From Sphaerisporangium sp040683095 (GTDB taxonomy: Bacteria > Actinomycetota > Actinomycetes > Streptosporangiales > Streptosporangiaceae), in contig NZ_JBFBCI010000046.1 of the NCBI RefSeq assembly GCF_040683095.1, forward strand, positions 11,940 through 75,939: DNA of 64,000 bases, written 5' to 3'. Under the pieces are notes generated by a model that worked only from the letters and a program-made list of their open reading frames with translations, did no database searches and was not told where the DNA came from. Positions 53,089 to 60,392 of the stretch are shown here, one piece after another. How positions within the stretch are numbered: position 1 is the stretch's first letter; every line of letters starts with the position of its first letter. The translations under genes were made by a program, and so were the position numbers.

Positions 53089-55049
53089 TTCTCCTTGGCC
53101 TGCTGGCCGAGCTCGAGCGAGTGCCAGCCGGTGGTCAGCTGAAGTTCCTGCTTGTGCTTCGCGCCCGCGCGGTCACGCCACTGGATCTCCGCCTTCAGCG
53201 GGCCGGAGATGTTCGGGCCGAGGCCGATGTGGACGTCGGTGCTGCGACGGCCGGAGTGGCCGCTGCTGCCGTCGACGCGGGCGATGAACTTCTTACCGTC
53301 CGGGGTCATCACGCAGACCTGGGCGCCGATGACCGGCGAGCCGGGGGCCGCCAGGGTGCCCTTCGCCGTCTTGGCGGGCGGGGCGGCGTGGGTGAGGCGC
53401 AGGCCGACGAACGCGCCGGCGTCCTGGCTCTGGTTGTGGTAGAAGACCGGAGCGTCCCACTGGCGGGCGACCGCGAAGTCCAGCAGGCCGTCGCCGTCGG
53501 CGTCACCGGTGGCGATGCCGCGGGTGGGCACGGGGATGGCGAGGCCGAGCTCCTTGGCGAGGTCGACATAGCGGCCCGAGGGGCCCTTCACGAAGAAGTG
53601 CAGGGTCTGGTTGCCGCCGATGTCGTCGCCGGCGGTCGCGTTCGGCCACCAGAACGGGTTCTGCAGCATTTCGTCGTTCGCCGTGGCGAGCTCCTGGAGC
53701 TGCGGCCAGCGGTCGGTCTGACCCTTCACGAAGCCGGTGGCCTGGGCGATCTGCAGCTCGCCACCGTTGTTGAAGTCGTCGATCTTCACGTCCCAGCCCC
53801 AGCCGGACCACGCCGTGCCGGACGGACCGCTCTTGTCCTCCCAGGGGGCGACGCCGTCACGCAGCTTGGCGCGCAGGTCCTCCTGGTTCTTGGCCGTGGA
53901 CATGAACTGGAAGTTGCTCTCCTCGATGCCCCACGAGGTGGTGATGTTGCTGACGAACATGTCGTAGATGCCGTCGTGGTTCAGGTCGCCGAAGTCGACG
54001 CCCATACCCTTGAAGGAGTCGTGACCGACGGACTTGGACTTGGGGACGATCGGCGAGCGCACGCCCTCGACGAGGGAGAGCTTGATCTGGCCGGGGGTGG
54101 ACCGGTTGTAGTACATCCGGTCCGGGCCGAAGTCGTTGGCCAGGTACAGCTCGGGAAGCAGGTCGCCGTCCAGGTCGGTGGCGGCGGCGGCGAGCTCCCA
54201 GCCCTTGGCCTCGTCCTCGGGCAGGACGTCGTCCAGACGCTGGTAGGCGGGAGTGCCCCCGATGACGCCCGTCCAGCGGAAGAAGTAGTCCCCACCACCG
54301 TTGTGCGCGGCCGACATCGAGTGGTTCATGTGCACGCCGCCCGCGACCTTCGGGTCCAAGACGGGGCCGTCGGCGAAGTAGTTGCCGATGAAGATGTCGT
54401 CGTGCCCGTCGCCGTCGAAGTCCGCGACGGTGGCGGCGTTGGTGTTCCACTGCGGGCCGGTGTACTTGCCGTCGGCCGAGTTCGGGCCCGGCACCAGCTC
54501 GACGGACTTGTAGGCGTCCGCGTTGAGCTTGGTCGCGCCCGGCTGGGCCAGGTAGATGATCGGCGTGCGGCCCCACATGTAGACCAGCAGGTCGATGCGG
54601 CCGTCCTCGTTGTAGTCACCGGGGACGCAGCCCATGGGCGCCATGACGTCGTTCATCGGCAGTGTGCTCTTCAGCACGAACGGCTCGTACCGGTCCGACT
54701 TCGCGCCCGGGGCCGGGGTGATGACGACCTGGTCGATGCGCGTGTCCACGAGGCACAGGTCGTTGGACAGGCCGTCGCCGTCGAGGTCGTTCATCGCGAT
54801 GGCCGCGCCGACCGAGGAGATCCACGCGTCGATGTGCTTGTAGTCCTTGTTCACCTGGCGGATCGACTTCTGGGTGTATCCGCTTGGCAGCGCGATGGAC
54901 TGGGGCTTGAACGAGAACTTGCTCGCGACGGTCGCCGCTTCGGCGGCGGAGTAGCTAGGCAGGCGGGCGATCAAGAAAGCGCTCGTGACCAGCACGAGAG
55001 CGACGATTCCCGGTAGCTGTCTGCGAAGCCAGCCAAGGGTCGCAGTCAC
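53085..55049 (-). CDS. unbV: UnbV, FG-GAP/ASPIC repeat protein (E4 type)
   Basis: The 654-residue protein has an N-terminal signal-anchor (LPGIVALVLVTSAFLIARL) followed by FG-GAP-like calcium-binding repeats (AMNDLDGDGLSNDLCLVDT, GDYNEDGRIDLLVYMW, VADFDGDGHDDIFIGNYF, TGDADGDGLLDFAV) and a C-terminal ASPIC/UnbV domain (GSPVIGAQVCVMTPDGKKFI, GLGPNISGPLKAEIQWRDR). This is the UnbV/E4 family of enediyne clusters. The protein is predicted outside the membrane or on its surface; its function is not established. GTG 55049 follows GGAGG; it overlaps unbL and unbU by 4 bp each. Confidence 0.94.
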   Translation of the reverse strand: MTATLGWLRRQLPGIVALVLVTSAFLIARLPSYSAAEAATVASKFSFKPQSIALPSGYTQKSIRQVNKDYKHIDAWISSVGAAIAMNDLDGDGLSNDLCLVDTRIDQVVITPAPGAKSDRYEPFVLKSTLPMNDVMAPMGCVPGDYNEDGRIDLLVYMWGRTPIIYLAQPGATKLNADAYKSVELVPGPNSADGKYTGPQWNTNAATVADFDGDGHDDIFIGNYFADGPVLDPKVAGGVHMNHSMSAAHNGGGDYFFRWTGVIGGTPAYQRLDDVLPEDEAKGWELAAAATDLDGDLLPELYLANDFGPDRMYYNRSTPGQIKLSLVEGVRSPIVPKSKSVGHDSFKGMGVDFGDLNHDGIYDMFVSNITTSWGIEESNFQFMSTAKNQEDLRAKLRDGVAPWEDKSGPSGTAWSGWGWDVKIDDFNNGGELQIAQATGFVKGQTDRWPQLQELATANDEMLQNPFWWPNATAGDDIGGNQTLHFFVKGPSGRYVDLAKELGLAIPVPTRGIATGDADGDGLLDFAVARQWDAPVFYHNQSQDAGAFVGLRLTHAAPPAKTAKGTLAAPGSPVIGAQVCVMTPDGKKFIARVDGSSGHSGRRSTDVHIGLGPNISGPLKAEIQWRDRAGAKHKQELQLTTGWHSLELGQQAKEK

Positions 55050-56029
55050 GGGCTAACACCTCCAAGGGTTACAAGTTGATCGGCGATGCGTGTGCGCCAC
55101 ACTTCGTAGGCAGGCACATCGCCCTGGTCAGGCTGGTCGGGAATGGTCTCGTAGCAGACCATCGCCGCCTGCTCCGCCGTGGCCTCGCAGAGAATGCTGG
55201 TCGCGAGCTCCGTGGAGGGCACGACGAGCCCCGGCCTGAAACGGGCCTCGGCGGCGAAGGCCGAGCCCTGGGCGAGCTGGGGGCGGTACTGGCCGGCCCG
55301 CTCGCGGAACCTGCGCAGCTCGCCCTCCTCGACGCCGCAGGCGTAGGTCGCCGCGAGGCCGGAGCCGGCGAACAAGTCGCCGCGGCGGCGCTCGGGGAAG
55401 GTCTCGATGAGGTCGGCCACGACGTCGACGTCGGTGCCCCCGACGAACCACATGGCCCGTCCGATGCCCTGGTCGATGACGCGGTTGGCGTAACCGGGAG
55501 GGCCGCCGGCGGGCCACGGGAACGCGGGATCCTGGTACTGCCCGCGCACGTACTTGTCGGTGTGGAAGTACGCCTGGTGGAAGCCGTATCCGTCGAGCGC
55601 CAGCCACTTCAGCAGCGGGTCGGGCGCGTGGATCTTCGACCACAGGAACTTCGGCAGGCGGGCCATGGCCCACCCGACGCCGACGTAGATCAGGTCGGTC
55701 TGGTTCTGGCCCTGCGGGTCGGCCAGGAAGTCGGCGACCTTGCGCCCGCCGGAGAACGGCATGGCGTCGAGGATCGCGAAGCCCATGCCCGCGCCCTCGT
55801 AGGCGAACCCGCGGAAGCGCATCGGGAGCATCTCCAAGCGCTCCACGGCGTCGGCCGGGGTACGCGCCTCGGCGGCGTAGGCGAAGCCGGTGAGGAACAT
55901 CTCACCGACCGTCTCCAGCAGCTCCCGAGACTGCGAGTCCTTCACGTGGAAACCACGCGTCGAGAGTTTCGTCTCCGAGACGTTCGGCGTGAGAATTCGA
56001 CGCCTCAATGACCGTAGAAGGCTGGCCAA
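55046..56029 (-). CDS. unbL: UnbL, DUF1702 enediyne protein (E3 type)
   Basis: The 327-residue protein matches DUF1702/UnbL. Recognisable segments are RFRGFAYEGAGMGFAILDAM, YVGVGWAMARLPKFLW, LDGYGFHQAYFHTDKYV and DQGIGRAMWFVGGTDVDVV. Together with UnbV and UnbU it forms the conserved group next to the enediyne PKS; no biochemical role is proven. TTG 56029 follows GGAGAGG. It is the first gene of the tightly coupled operon that runs through to the P450 gene, with a 225-bp leader region upstream. Confidence 0.93.
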   Translation of the reverse strand: MASLLRSLRRRILTPNVSETKLSTRGFHVKDSQSRELLETVGEMFLTGFAYAAEARTPADAVERLEMLPMRFRGFAYEGAGMGFAILDAMPFSGGRKVADFLADPQGQNQTDLIYVGVGWAMARLPKFLWSKIHAPDPLLKWLALDGYGFHQAYFHTDKYVRGQYQDPAFPWPAGGPPGYANRVIDQGIGRAMWFVGGTDVDVVADLIETFPERRRGDLFAGSGLAATYACGVEEGELRRFRERAGQYRPQLAQGSAFAAEARFRPGLVVPSTELATSILCEATAEQAAMVCYETIPDQPDQGDVPAYEVWRTRIADQLVTLGGVSP

Positions 56030-56045
56030 TTACCTCTCCTTCCCG

Positions 56046-56066
56046 CTGGAGTTTCCCCTTCTCCAG
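56046..56066. promoter_or_regulatory. Hairpin in the leader of the enediyne operon
   Basis: CTGGAG (56046-56051) and CTCCAG (56061-56066) can pair around a 9-base loop just upstream of the unbL ribosome-binding site. It may affect translation or be incidental. The 56030-56254 gap has no gene and is the likely site of the operon promoter. Confidence 0.3.
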
Positions 56067-56254
56067 GGGGCGGTGTCTGGTTAACTGTAGACGTACGGGT
56101 TGATATCGGGTCCACTTCAAATGTGCGCATTCGGCCGTTCGCGCGCATTTCAGGGCATGCCTGAGCAGGCCGTACGGCGAATTAATATCTCCGGCCCGCG
56201 CGATACCGCGGGCCGGACGACCCCGTCCCGGAAGATTCTCGGGAAAGGGAGGAA

Positions 56255-57247
56255 TCAGCCCGCGACGGCGGCGTCCGTGGACGCGAAACGCGCGCGCACG
56301 CCGCGCCGCCACAATTCATATGCCGGGACGTCCGAGGACGAGGCGCTCACGGCCGCGTCGTCCGCGAGCGCCACGGCGCCGCCGACGGTGAGCCCGGCGA
56401 GGACCGAGGTGGCCAGTTCGGTGTGGGGTGGTACGAATCCCGCGAAGTCGCGGGCCTTGGCCGCGAAGACGACGCCCTGGGCCAGCTCGGGGCGGTACTC
56501 GCCCGCCTCGGCGCGCAGGACGGCGAGGACCTCGGCCTCGGCGCCGCCGGCGAAGGTGGCGGCGAGCCCGACGCCGCTCCACAGGTCGGCCTGCCGGTGC
56601 GAGGCGAACGCGCGCACGTGGGCGGCGACGTCGGCCGCCTGGCCGCCGTGGATGAACCACAGCGCCCGGCCGATCCCCTGGTCCACCGCGCGCAGGAAGT
56701 AGTCCGGCGAGCCCTCCCAGGGGTACGCGGCCGGCACCCGCTGCTCGTCCACCCAGCGCCTGGTCTCGAAGTAGGCGCGGTCGAACCCGTACCCGTCGAC
56801 GGCGAGCCAGCTCATCGTCGGGTAGTACGCCGAGCCGGTCAGGTCGGGCATGACCTTCTTCCACAGCGGCCTCGGCAGGCGGGCCATGGCGAAACCGATG
56901 CCGATATAGGTGAGGAAAATATGCGGCTGCCCGGGGCCCATCAAAAGGTCACGGGTGCGGTGACCGCGACCGCCCCCCATCGCGTCCACGACCGTGAAGG
57001 CCATCGTCGCGCCCTCGTAGGCGAACCCCCGGTACTCCGGGTCCACCAGGCTGAGGCGGCGCTCGACCTCCCACTGGTCACGCGCGTCGATTCCCCACTC
57101 GAAACCACAGATCACCGACTGCGGAATGGCCTCCAGCCGCCGTGTGGCATCCGTCGGGGTCACGGGAAAGCCGCGCTCACCGAAAGTCACCTCGGCCAGC
57201 GACGGCGTCAACAAGAGTCTGCGCAGCGAACCGAACAGGGTAGGCAT
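56255..57247 (-). CDS. Second DUF1702 (UnbL-like) protein
   Basis: The 330-residue protein is a paralogue of UnbL with the same landmarks: YRGFAYEGATMAFTVVDAMG, YIGIGFAMARLPRPLWKKV, LAVDGYGFDRAYFETRRWV and DQGIGRALWFIHGGQAADVA. Many nine-membered enediyne clusters carry two DUF1702-like genes (E2 and E3), which this pair may match; the E2 correspondence is inferred. ATG 57247 is chosen because AGGAG lies 5 bp upstream; an in-frame GTG at 57259 would add four residues. It is separated from unbL by 225 bp. Confidence 0.9.
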   Translation of the reverse strand: MPTLFGSLRRLLLTPSLAEVTFGERGFPVTPTDATRRLEAIPQSVICGFEWGIDARDQWEVERRLSLVDPEYRGFAYEGATMAFTVVDAMGGGRGHRTRDLLMGPGQPHIFLTYIGIGFAMARLPRPLWKKVMPDLTGSAYYPTMSWLAVDGYGFDRAYFETRRWVDEQRVPAAYPWEGSPDYFLRAVDQGIGRALWFIHGGQAADVAAHVRAFASHRQADLWSGVGLAATFAGGAEAEVLAVLRAEAGEYRPELAQGVVFAAKARDFAGFVPPHTELATSVLAGLTVGGAVALADDAAVSASSSDVPAYELWRRGVRARFASTDAAVAG

Positions 57248-57423
57248 AATGCTCCTCACGTTTCACCGTCAGCCGATGACGGTTACTCACATCAGCTGGA
57301 CCATTTCATGGTCATATAAGCTCTAGGAGAGATACATCTCCCGTATTGCGGGTGCTATGTGGTGATCCGTAATAACGTGCGGGAGCGATGCCCGGAACCG
57401 GGCAGGGGAATATACGGGGGCCG

Positions 57424-57651
57424 CTAACGAGCCCAGCCGCTGAGACGCCAGGCGCTGCCGCGGGCCTCCTGGCCCGGCCGCCCGGGGCGCGTGCGCTCCG
57501 CCCACTCCGAGGTCGCGGGCGGCGGATCCGCGGGGACCTCCTGGCCCAGTTGGTGCTGCGCAGCGCGCACGACAAGCGCTACCATTAACGCCGCGAGCTC
57601 CTCCGGAGACGGGTTGCCGCGGACGACTTCGAGCTTCGAGTCGCTCGCCAC
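57424..57651 (-). CDS. Acyl-CoA carboxylase epsilon subunit
   Basis: The 75-residue protein begins with the epsilon-subunit motif KLEVVRGNPSPEELAALMVA and ends in a short Trp-containing tail (GSAWRLSGWAR). AccE/PccE subunits stabilise the actinobacterial acetyl-/propionyl-CoA carboxylase complex and are normally encoded next to accD. Here no carboxyltransferase gene is adjacent; the gene sits at the head of the enediyne cluster, upstream of the second DUF1702 gene. It could boost malonyl-CoA supply for the polyketide. GTG 57651 start. Confidence 0.8.
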   Translation of the reverse strand: MASDSKLEVVRGNPSPEELAALMVALVVRAAQHQLGQEVPADPPPATSEWAERTRPGRPGQEARGSAWRLSGWAR

Positions 57652-57886
57652 GGCACACCCCCGATCGATGTCTCTCCCGATCGTCTCCGGCGCCGGCCAC
57701 CGTCGGCATCTTCTCGCTTGCGCAGCCCCGTCAGGGCCGCGGTGAAACCACTGTCAAGGCTCTGACGTCGCATCTAGCGGGTATCGCCCCGCAGCTTCAT
57801 GAGCCCGCGGAACCTCGTCTTCCCGCTTCCCGGCGACGCAGAGTTACAAATGCGCCGACACGGCGAGAAGAGAGAAGGGTTTCGAC

Positions 57887-58579
57887 ATGACGAACTCGGT
57901 GACATACCCGGAGCGGCCGGAAGCGACCGCCTCGGCGACGCCCGAGAACGAGAACGTGAAGGCTCACCTGAAATGGCCGCAACGCCTCCCGGCGGTGCCG
58001 CTCGGTGAACGCAGGACCTCGGAGCCGCACATTCCCCTTGACAGCAACGAACCCGGGATTCGCGCGCTTTTCCGGTACCGCCCGGAAACGGCGCACCCGC
58101 TGATCCTTTTATCCGAGGTGCTGCTGTGCGGCGAGAGCACGATGACCCGCGGCGAGCGTGAGCTGATCGCGGCGTACGTGTCCGCGCGGAACAAGTGCCG
58201 GTTCTGCTTCTACACCCACGCGGCGTTCGCGGCCGTCCGCGCGCCCGAGGGGATGACGCTGGTGGAGCAGGTCTGCGAGGACCTGGACACCGCCCCCGTC
58301 TCGGAGAGGCTGCGGGCGCTGCTGCGCATCGCCGGCACGGTCCAGGAGGACGCGCGGCAGGTGACCTCCGAGCAGGTGGAGGCGGCGAAGGCGGCGGGCG
58401 CGACGGACGTCGAGGTCCACGACACCGTCCTCATCGCGGCGGCCTTCTGCATGTACAACCGCTACGTCGACGGCCTCGCGACGTTCACGCCCGACGACCC
58501 GGCCGTTTATATGGCGCGGGCCCAAATGAGCGACGGATACATCGCGGTGAACGGCACAACGGAACTTCTGGCGTCCTGA
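57887..58579 (+). CDS. AhpD-like carboxymuconolactone decarboxylase family protein
   Basis: The 230-residue protein has an AhpD-type core (about residues 75-215) with redox motif CRFCFYTH (C-x2-C-x3-H) and the family segment AAGATDVEVHDTVLIAAAFC. The N-terminal 60 residues are an unrelated, Pro/Glu-rich extension. ATG 57887 follows GAAGGG. It diverges from the enediyne genes, with a 235-bp gap. It is paralogous to the broken gene at 59491 and to the 38698-39876 protein, which suggests a peroxide or peroxyl-handling theme around the cluster. Confidence 0.85.
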   Translation: MTNSVTYPERPEATASATPENENVKAHLKWPQRLPAVPLGERRTSEPHIPLDSNEPGIRALFRYRPETAHPLILLSEVLLCGESTMTRGERELIAAYVSARNKCRFCFYTHAAFAAVRAPEGMTLVEQVCEDLDTAPVSERLRALLRIAGTVQEDARQVTSEQVEAAKAAGATDVEVHDTVLIAAAFCMYNRYVDGLATFTPDDPAVYMARAQMSDGYIAVNGTTELLAS

Positions 58580-58813
58580 TCGGGAGCCGGTGGCGCCCGG
58601 CGTTCCACGGCCGAGAAGGCCGCGTGACAAAAACTCACGGTATTGATCGGACACCCGGCCCGCCCGTTTTCCGCGCGAGGCCGGGTCTCCTCATGGAGCC
58701 ATCGGAAAACGGGCCTGGCGGCGCGGTCGTCCCGCCGTCGCGCGGGGACACCGTCGGCCCCGGCACGGGATCGCCGGCCGCGCGGGCGCGTGGCTCAGCC
58801 GGACAGGCGCGGC

Positions 58814-59209
58814 TCAGCCGAAGAATTCGTCGATGACGTAGGAGTCCTGCGGGAAGCTCCAGCGCTCGGCGATCTTCCCGTCGACGAGGCGGAACACGTG
58901 CACGCCGCGCTCGTCGAGCGTCTTCCCCCCACGTTCGCCCGTGATGCGGAGCATCACCGCGACGCGGTCCTCGTCGGTGAGGAACGCGTCCGGCTCGTAG
59001 CGCATGGTGTTGCCCGTGACGTCGACCAACCGCGCGAGATAGCCGACCACCTCGGCCTTGCCGCGGTAGTCTCCCGCCAGCTTGCCCTGGCCGGGCACGT
59101 GGAAGACCACGTCGTCCGCGAGCAGGTTGTCGCGTACGTAGTCGAGGTCTCCCTTGATGATCGCCTCGTAGCTGGCCTTGGCTCTGGTGATGTCGGGTTG
59201 TGCGGACAT
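58814..59209 (-). CDS. SnoaL-like/NTF2-fold protein
   Basis: The 131-residue protein is a single NTF2-like alpha+beta barrel (YEAIIKGDLDYVRDNLLADD, VVFHVPGQGKLAGDYRGK, VHVFRLVDGKIAERWSFPQD). SnoaL-like proteins include polyketide cyclases and limonene-epoxide-hydrolase-like enzymes as well as many of unknown function. ATG 59209 follows AGGAGG; an upstream in-frame start at 59278 is less likely. Whether it acts on the enediyne or on another substrate cannot be told. Confidence 0.75.
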   Translation of the reverse strand: MSAQPDITRAKASYEAIIKGDLDYVRDNLLADDVVFHVPGQGKLAGDYRGKAEVVGYLARLVDVTGNTMRYEPDAFLTDEDRVAVMLRITGERGGKTLDERGVHVFRLVDGKIAERWSFPQDSYVIDEFFG

Positions 59210-59490
59210 GACGGCCTCCTCATGAACGGTGTGGATCTTTCCGAGGGCGCGACCGCACGCTACGCGAGAAGATCGCACAGAACAAAAGGGAGTAAGGACA
59301 GACTTACCAGCGCGCCATGGGACCTAACGGATTAGCCAATTGACCCCTATTTCGGACACCCCATACGAAAAATCCCGTCCGTTGACAGGCGGTCGTTCAC
59401 TAGCGAACATGAGCATTCGTCGGAGAGATGCGATCGCGCCAGGGCCACGAGGCGGAGTCCCCGTCACTCAAGGGCCGGTTAAGGAGCTTC

Positions 59491-60171
59491 ATGCCCCATA
59501 TCACCCTCGGTTCCGACGAGCCGGGAATTCGTAGTGTTCCGGCCTTCAGGCCGGGGGTGAAGCGGACTCTCCCGCCTAGCGGGGCAGGGAAAGCCGATCC
59601 GCCGCCAAGGCGGATCGGCGTCTGTTAGCCTGCTCGCGTCAGGTACCGCTGGACGGGTGGGAACGGAGCCCTTGGGTTCGAAAGCCTGTGGAGACCCGGT
59701 AAGACCGCTTCGGTGGCGCAGGTCGGTGAAGCAGGAAGCCGCAGAAGTGCCGCACGCGTGGCACAGGCTGAATCTCCGGCATTCATGCCAGAGAGAGCGC
59801 GTCAATCCTCGCACGCCGCCTACGCCGCGGCGCAGCTCCCCGAGGGCATGAACCTGGTCGAGCGGGTCCATGCCCTCGGCGCCGCTCCGGTGTCCGAAAA
59901 GCTCCGCGCCCTGCTCGGCATCGCGGGCCACGTCCAGCAGAGCGGCAAGCGGGTCACCGAGGCCGACGTCGCCGCCGCCCGCGCGGCCGGCGCGACCGAC
60001 CGGGAGATCCACGACACCGTCCTCATCGCGGCGGCCTTCTGCATGTACAACCGCTACGTCGACGGCCTCGCGACGTTCGCGCCCGACGACCCCGCGAGCT
60101 ACGCCGCGCGGGCCGAGCGCATCACCAAAGACGGCTACCTCGCCCTGCCGGTGGATTCGCAGAAGGGGTGA
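59491..60171 (+). pseudogene. AhpD-like gene interrupted by an IS200/IS605-type remnant
   Basis: The 5' part starts at ATG 59491 (AAGGAG upstream) and reads MPHITLGSDEPGIR, matching PHIPLDSNEPGIR of the intact paralogue at 57887. The frame then runs into the remnant and stops at 59626. Sequence resuming near 59806 reads HAAYAAAQLPEGMNLVERV and continues to a normal C-terminus (GLATFAPDDPASYAARAERI) at 60171, in the same frame. About 50 residues present in the paralogue, including its CxxC redox motif, are missing. The gene is therefore broken. A small hairpin follows the stop. Confidence 0.75.
59531..59805. mobile_element. IS200/IS605-type non-autonomous remnant (about 275 bp)
   Basis: A subterminal hairpin at the left (CCGGCC, TTCA, GGCCGG at 59539-59554) and a similar one at the right (TCTCCGGCAT paired with ATGCCAGAGA, 59773-59794, ending in GTCAA at 59801-59805) match the imperfect palindromic ends of IS200/IS605 and IS1341-type elements. 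An internal perfect hairpin (GCCGATCCGCC, loop GCCAA, GGCGGATCGGC, 59593-59619) and the region 59645-59772 look like the structured 3' part that in tnpB elements encodes the guide RNA. No tnpA or tnpB frame is present. There is no target duplication, as expected for this group. Boundaries are approximate. Confidence 0.55.
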
Positions 60172-60183
60172 GCCCGGCCGGTC

Positions 60184-60198
60184 GCCCCTGCTAGGGGC
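60184..60198 (+). terminator. Short hairpin after the broken AhpD-like gene
   Basis: GCCCCT, GCT and AGGGGC form a 6-bp stem 13 bp after the stop codon. Weak terminator at best. Confidence 0.3.
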
Positions 60199-60392
60199 AC
60201 CCCCTATCAGGCCGGTATCTTGCGGCTGATCATCTCTCGGGTGGAATCACCCCGACCTAGAATTCGATCGTGTTCGCGCCCATGGCGGTGATAGGGGGGC
60301 CGCGCAGCAGGCCGAACGCCGCCGAAGCGCGTCGCGATGACCTGCCCATGCCGCGAGCGCGGCGTTCACGTCCCCCCGCAGGAGGACCGCCC

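Noticed and set aside
59713..60171. The 3' part of the broken AhpD-like gene as an independent gene
   Set aside because: Its apparent start lies inside the mobile-element remnant without a ribosome-binding site, and the sequence lacks the CxxC motif.
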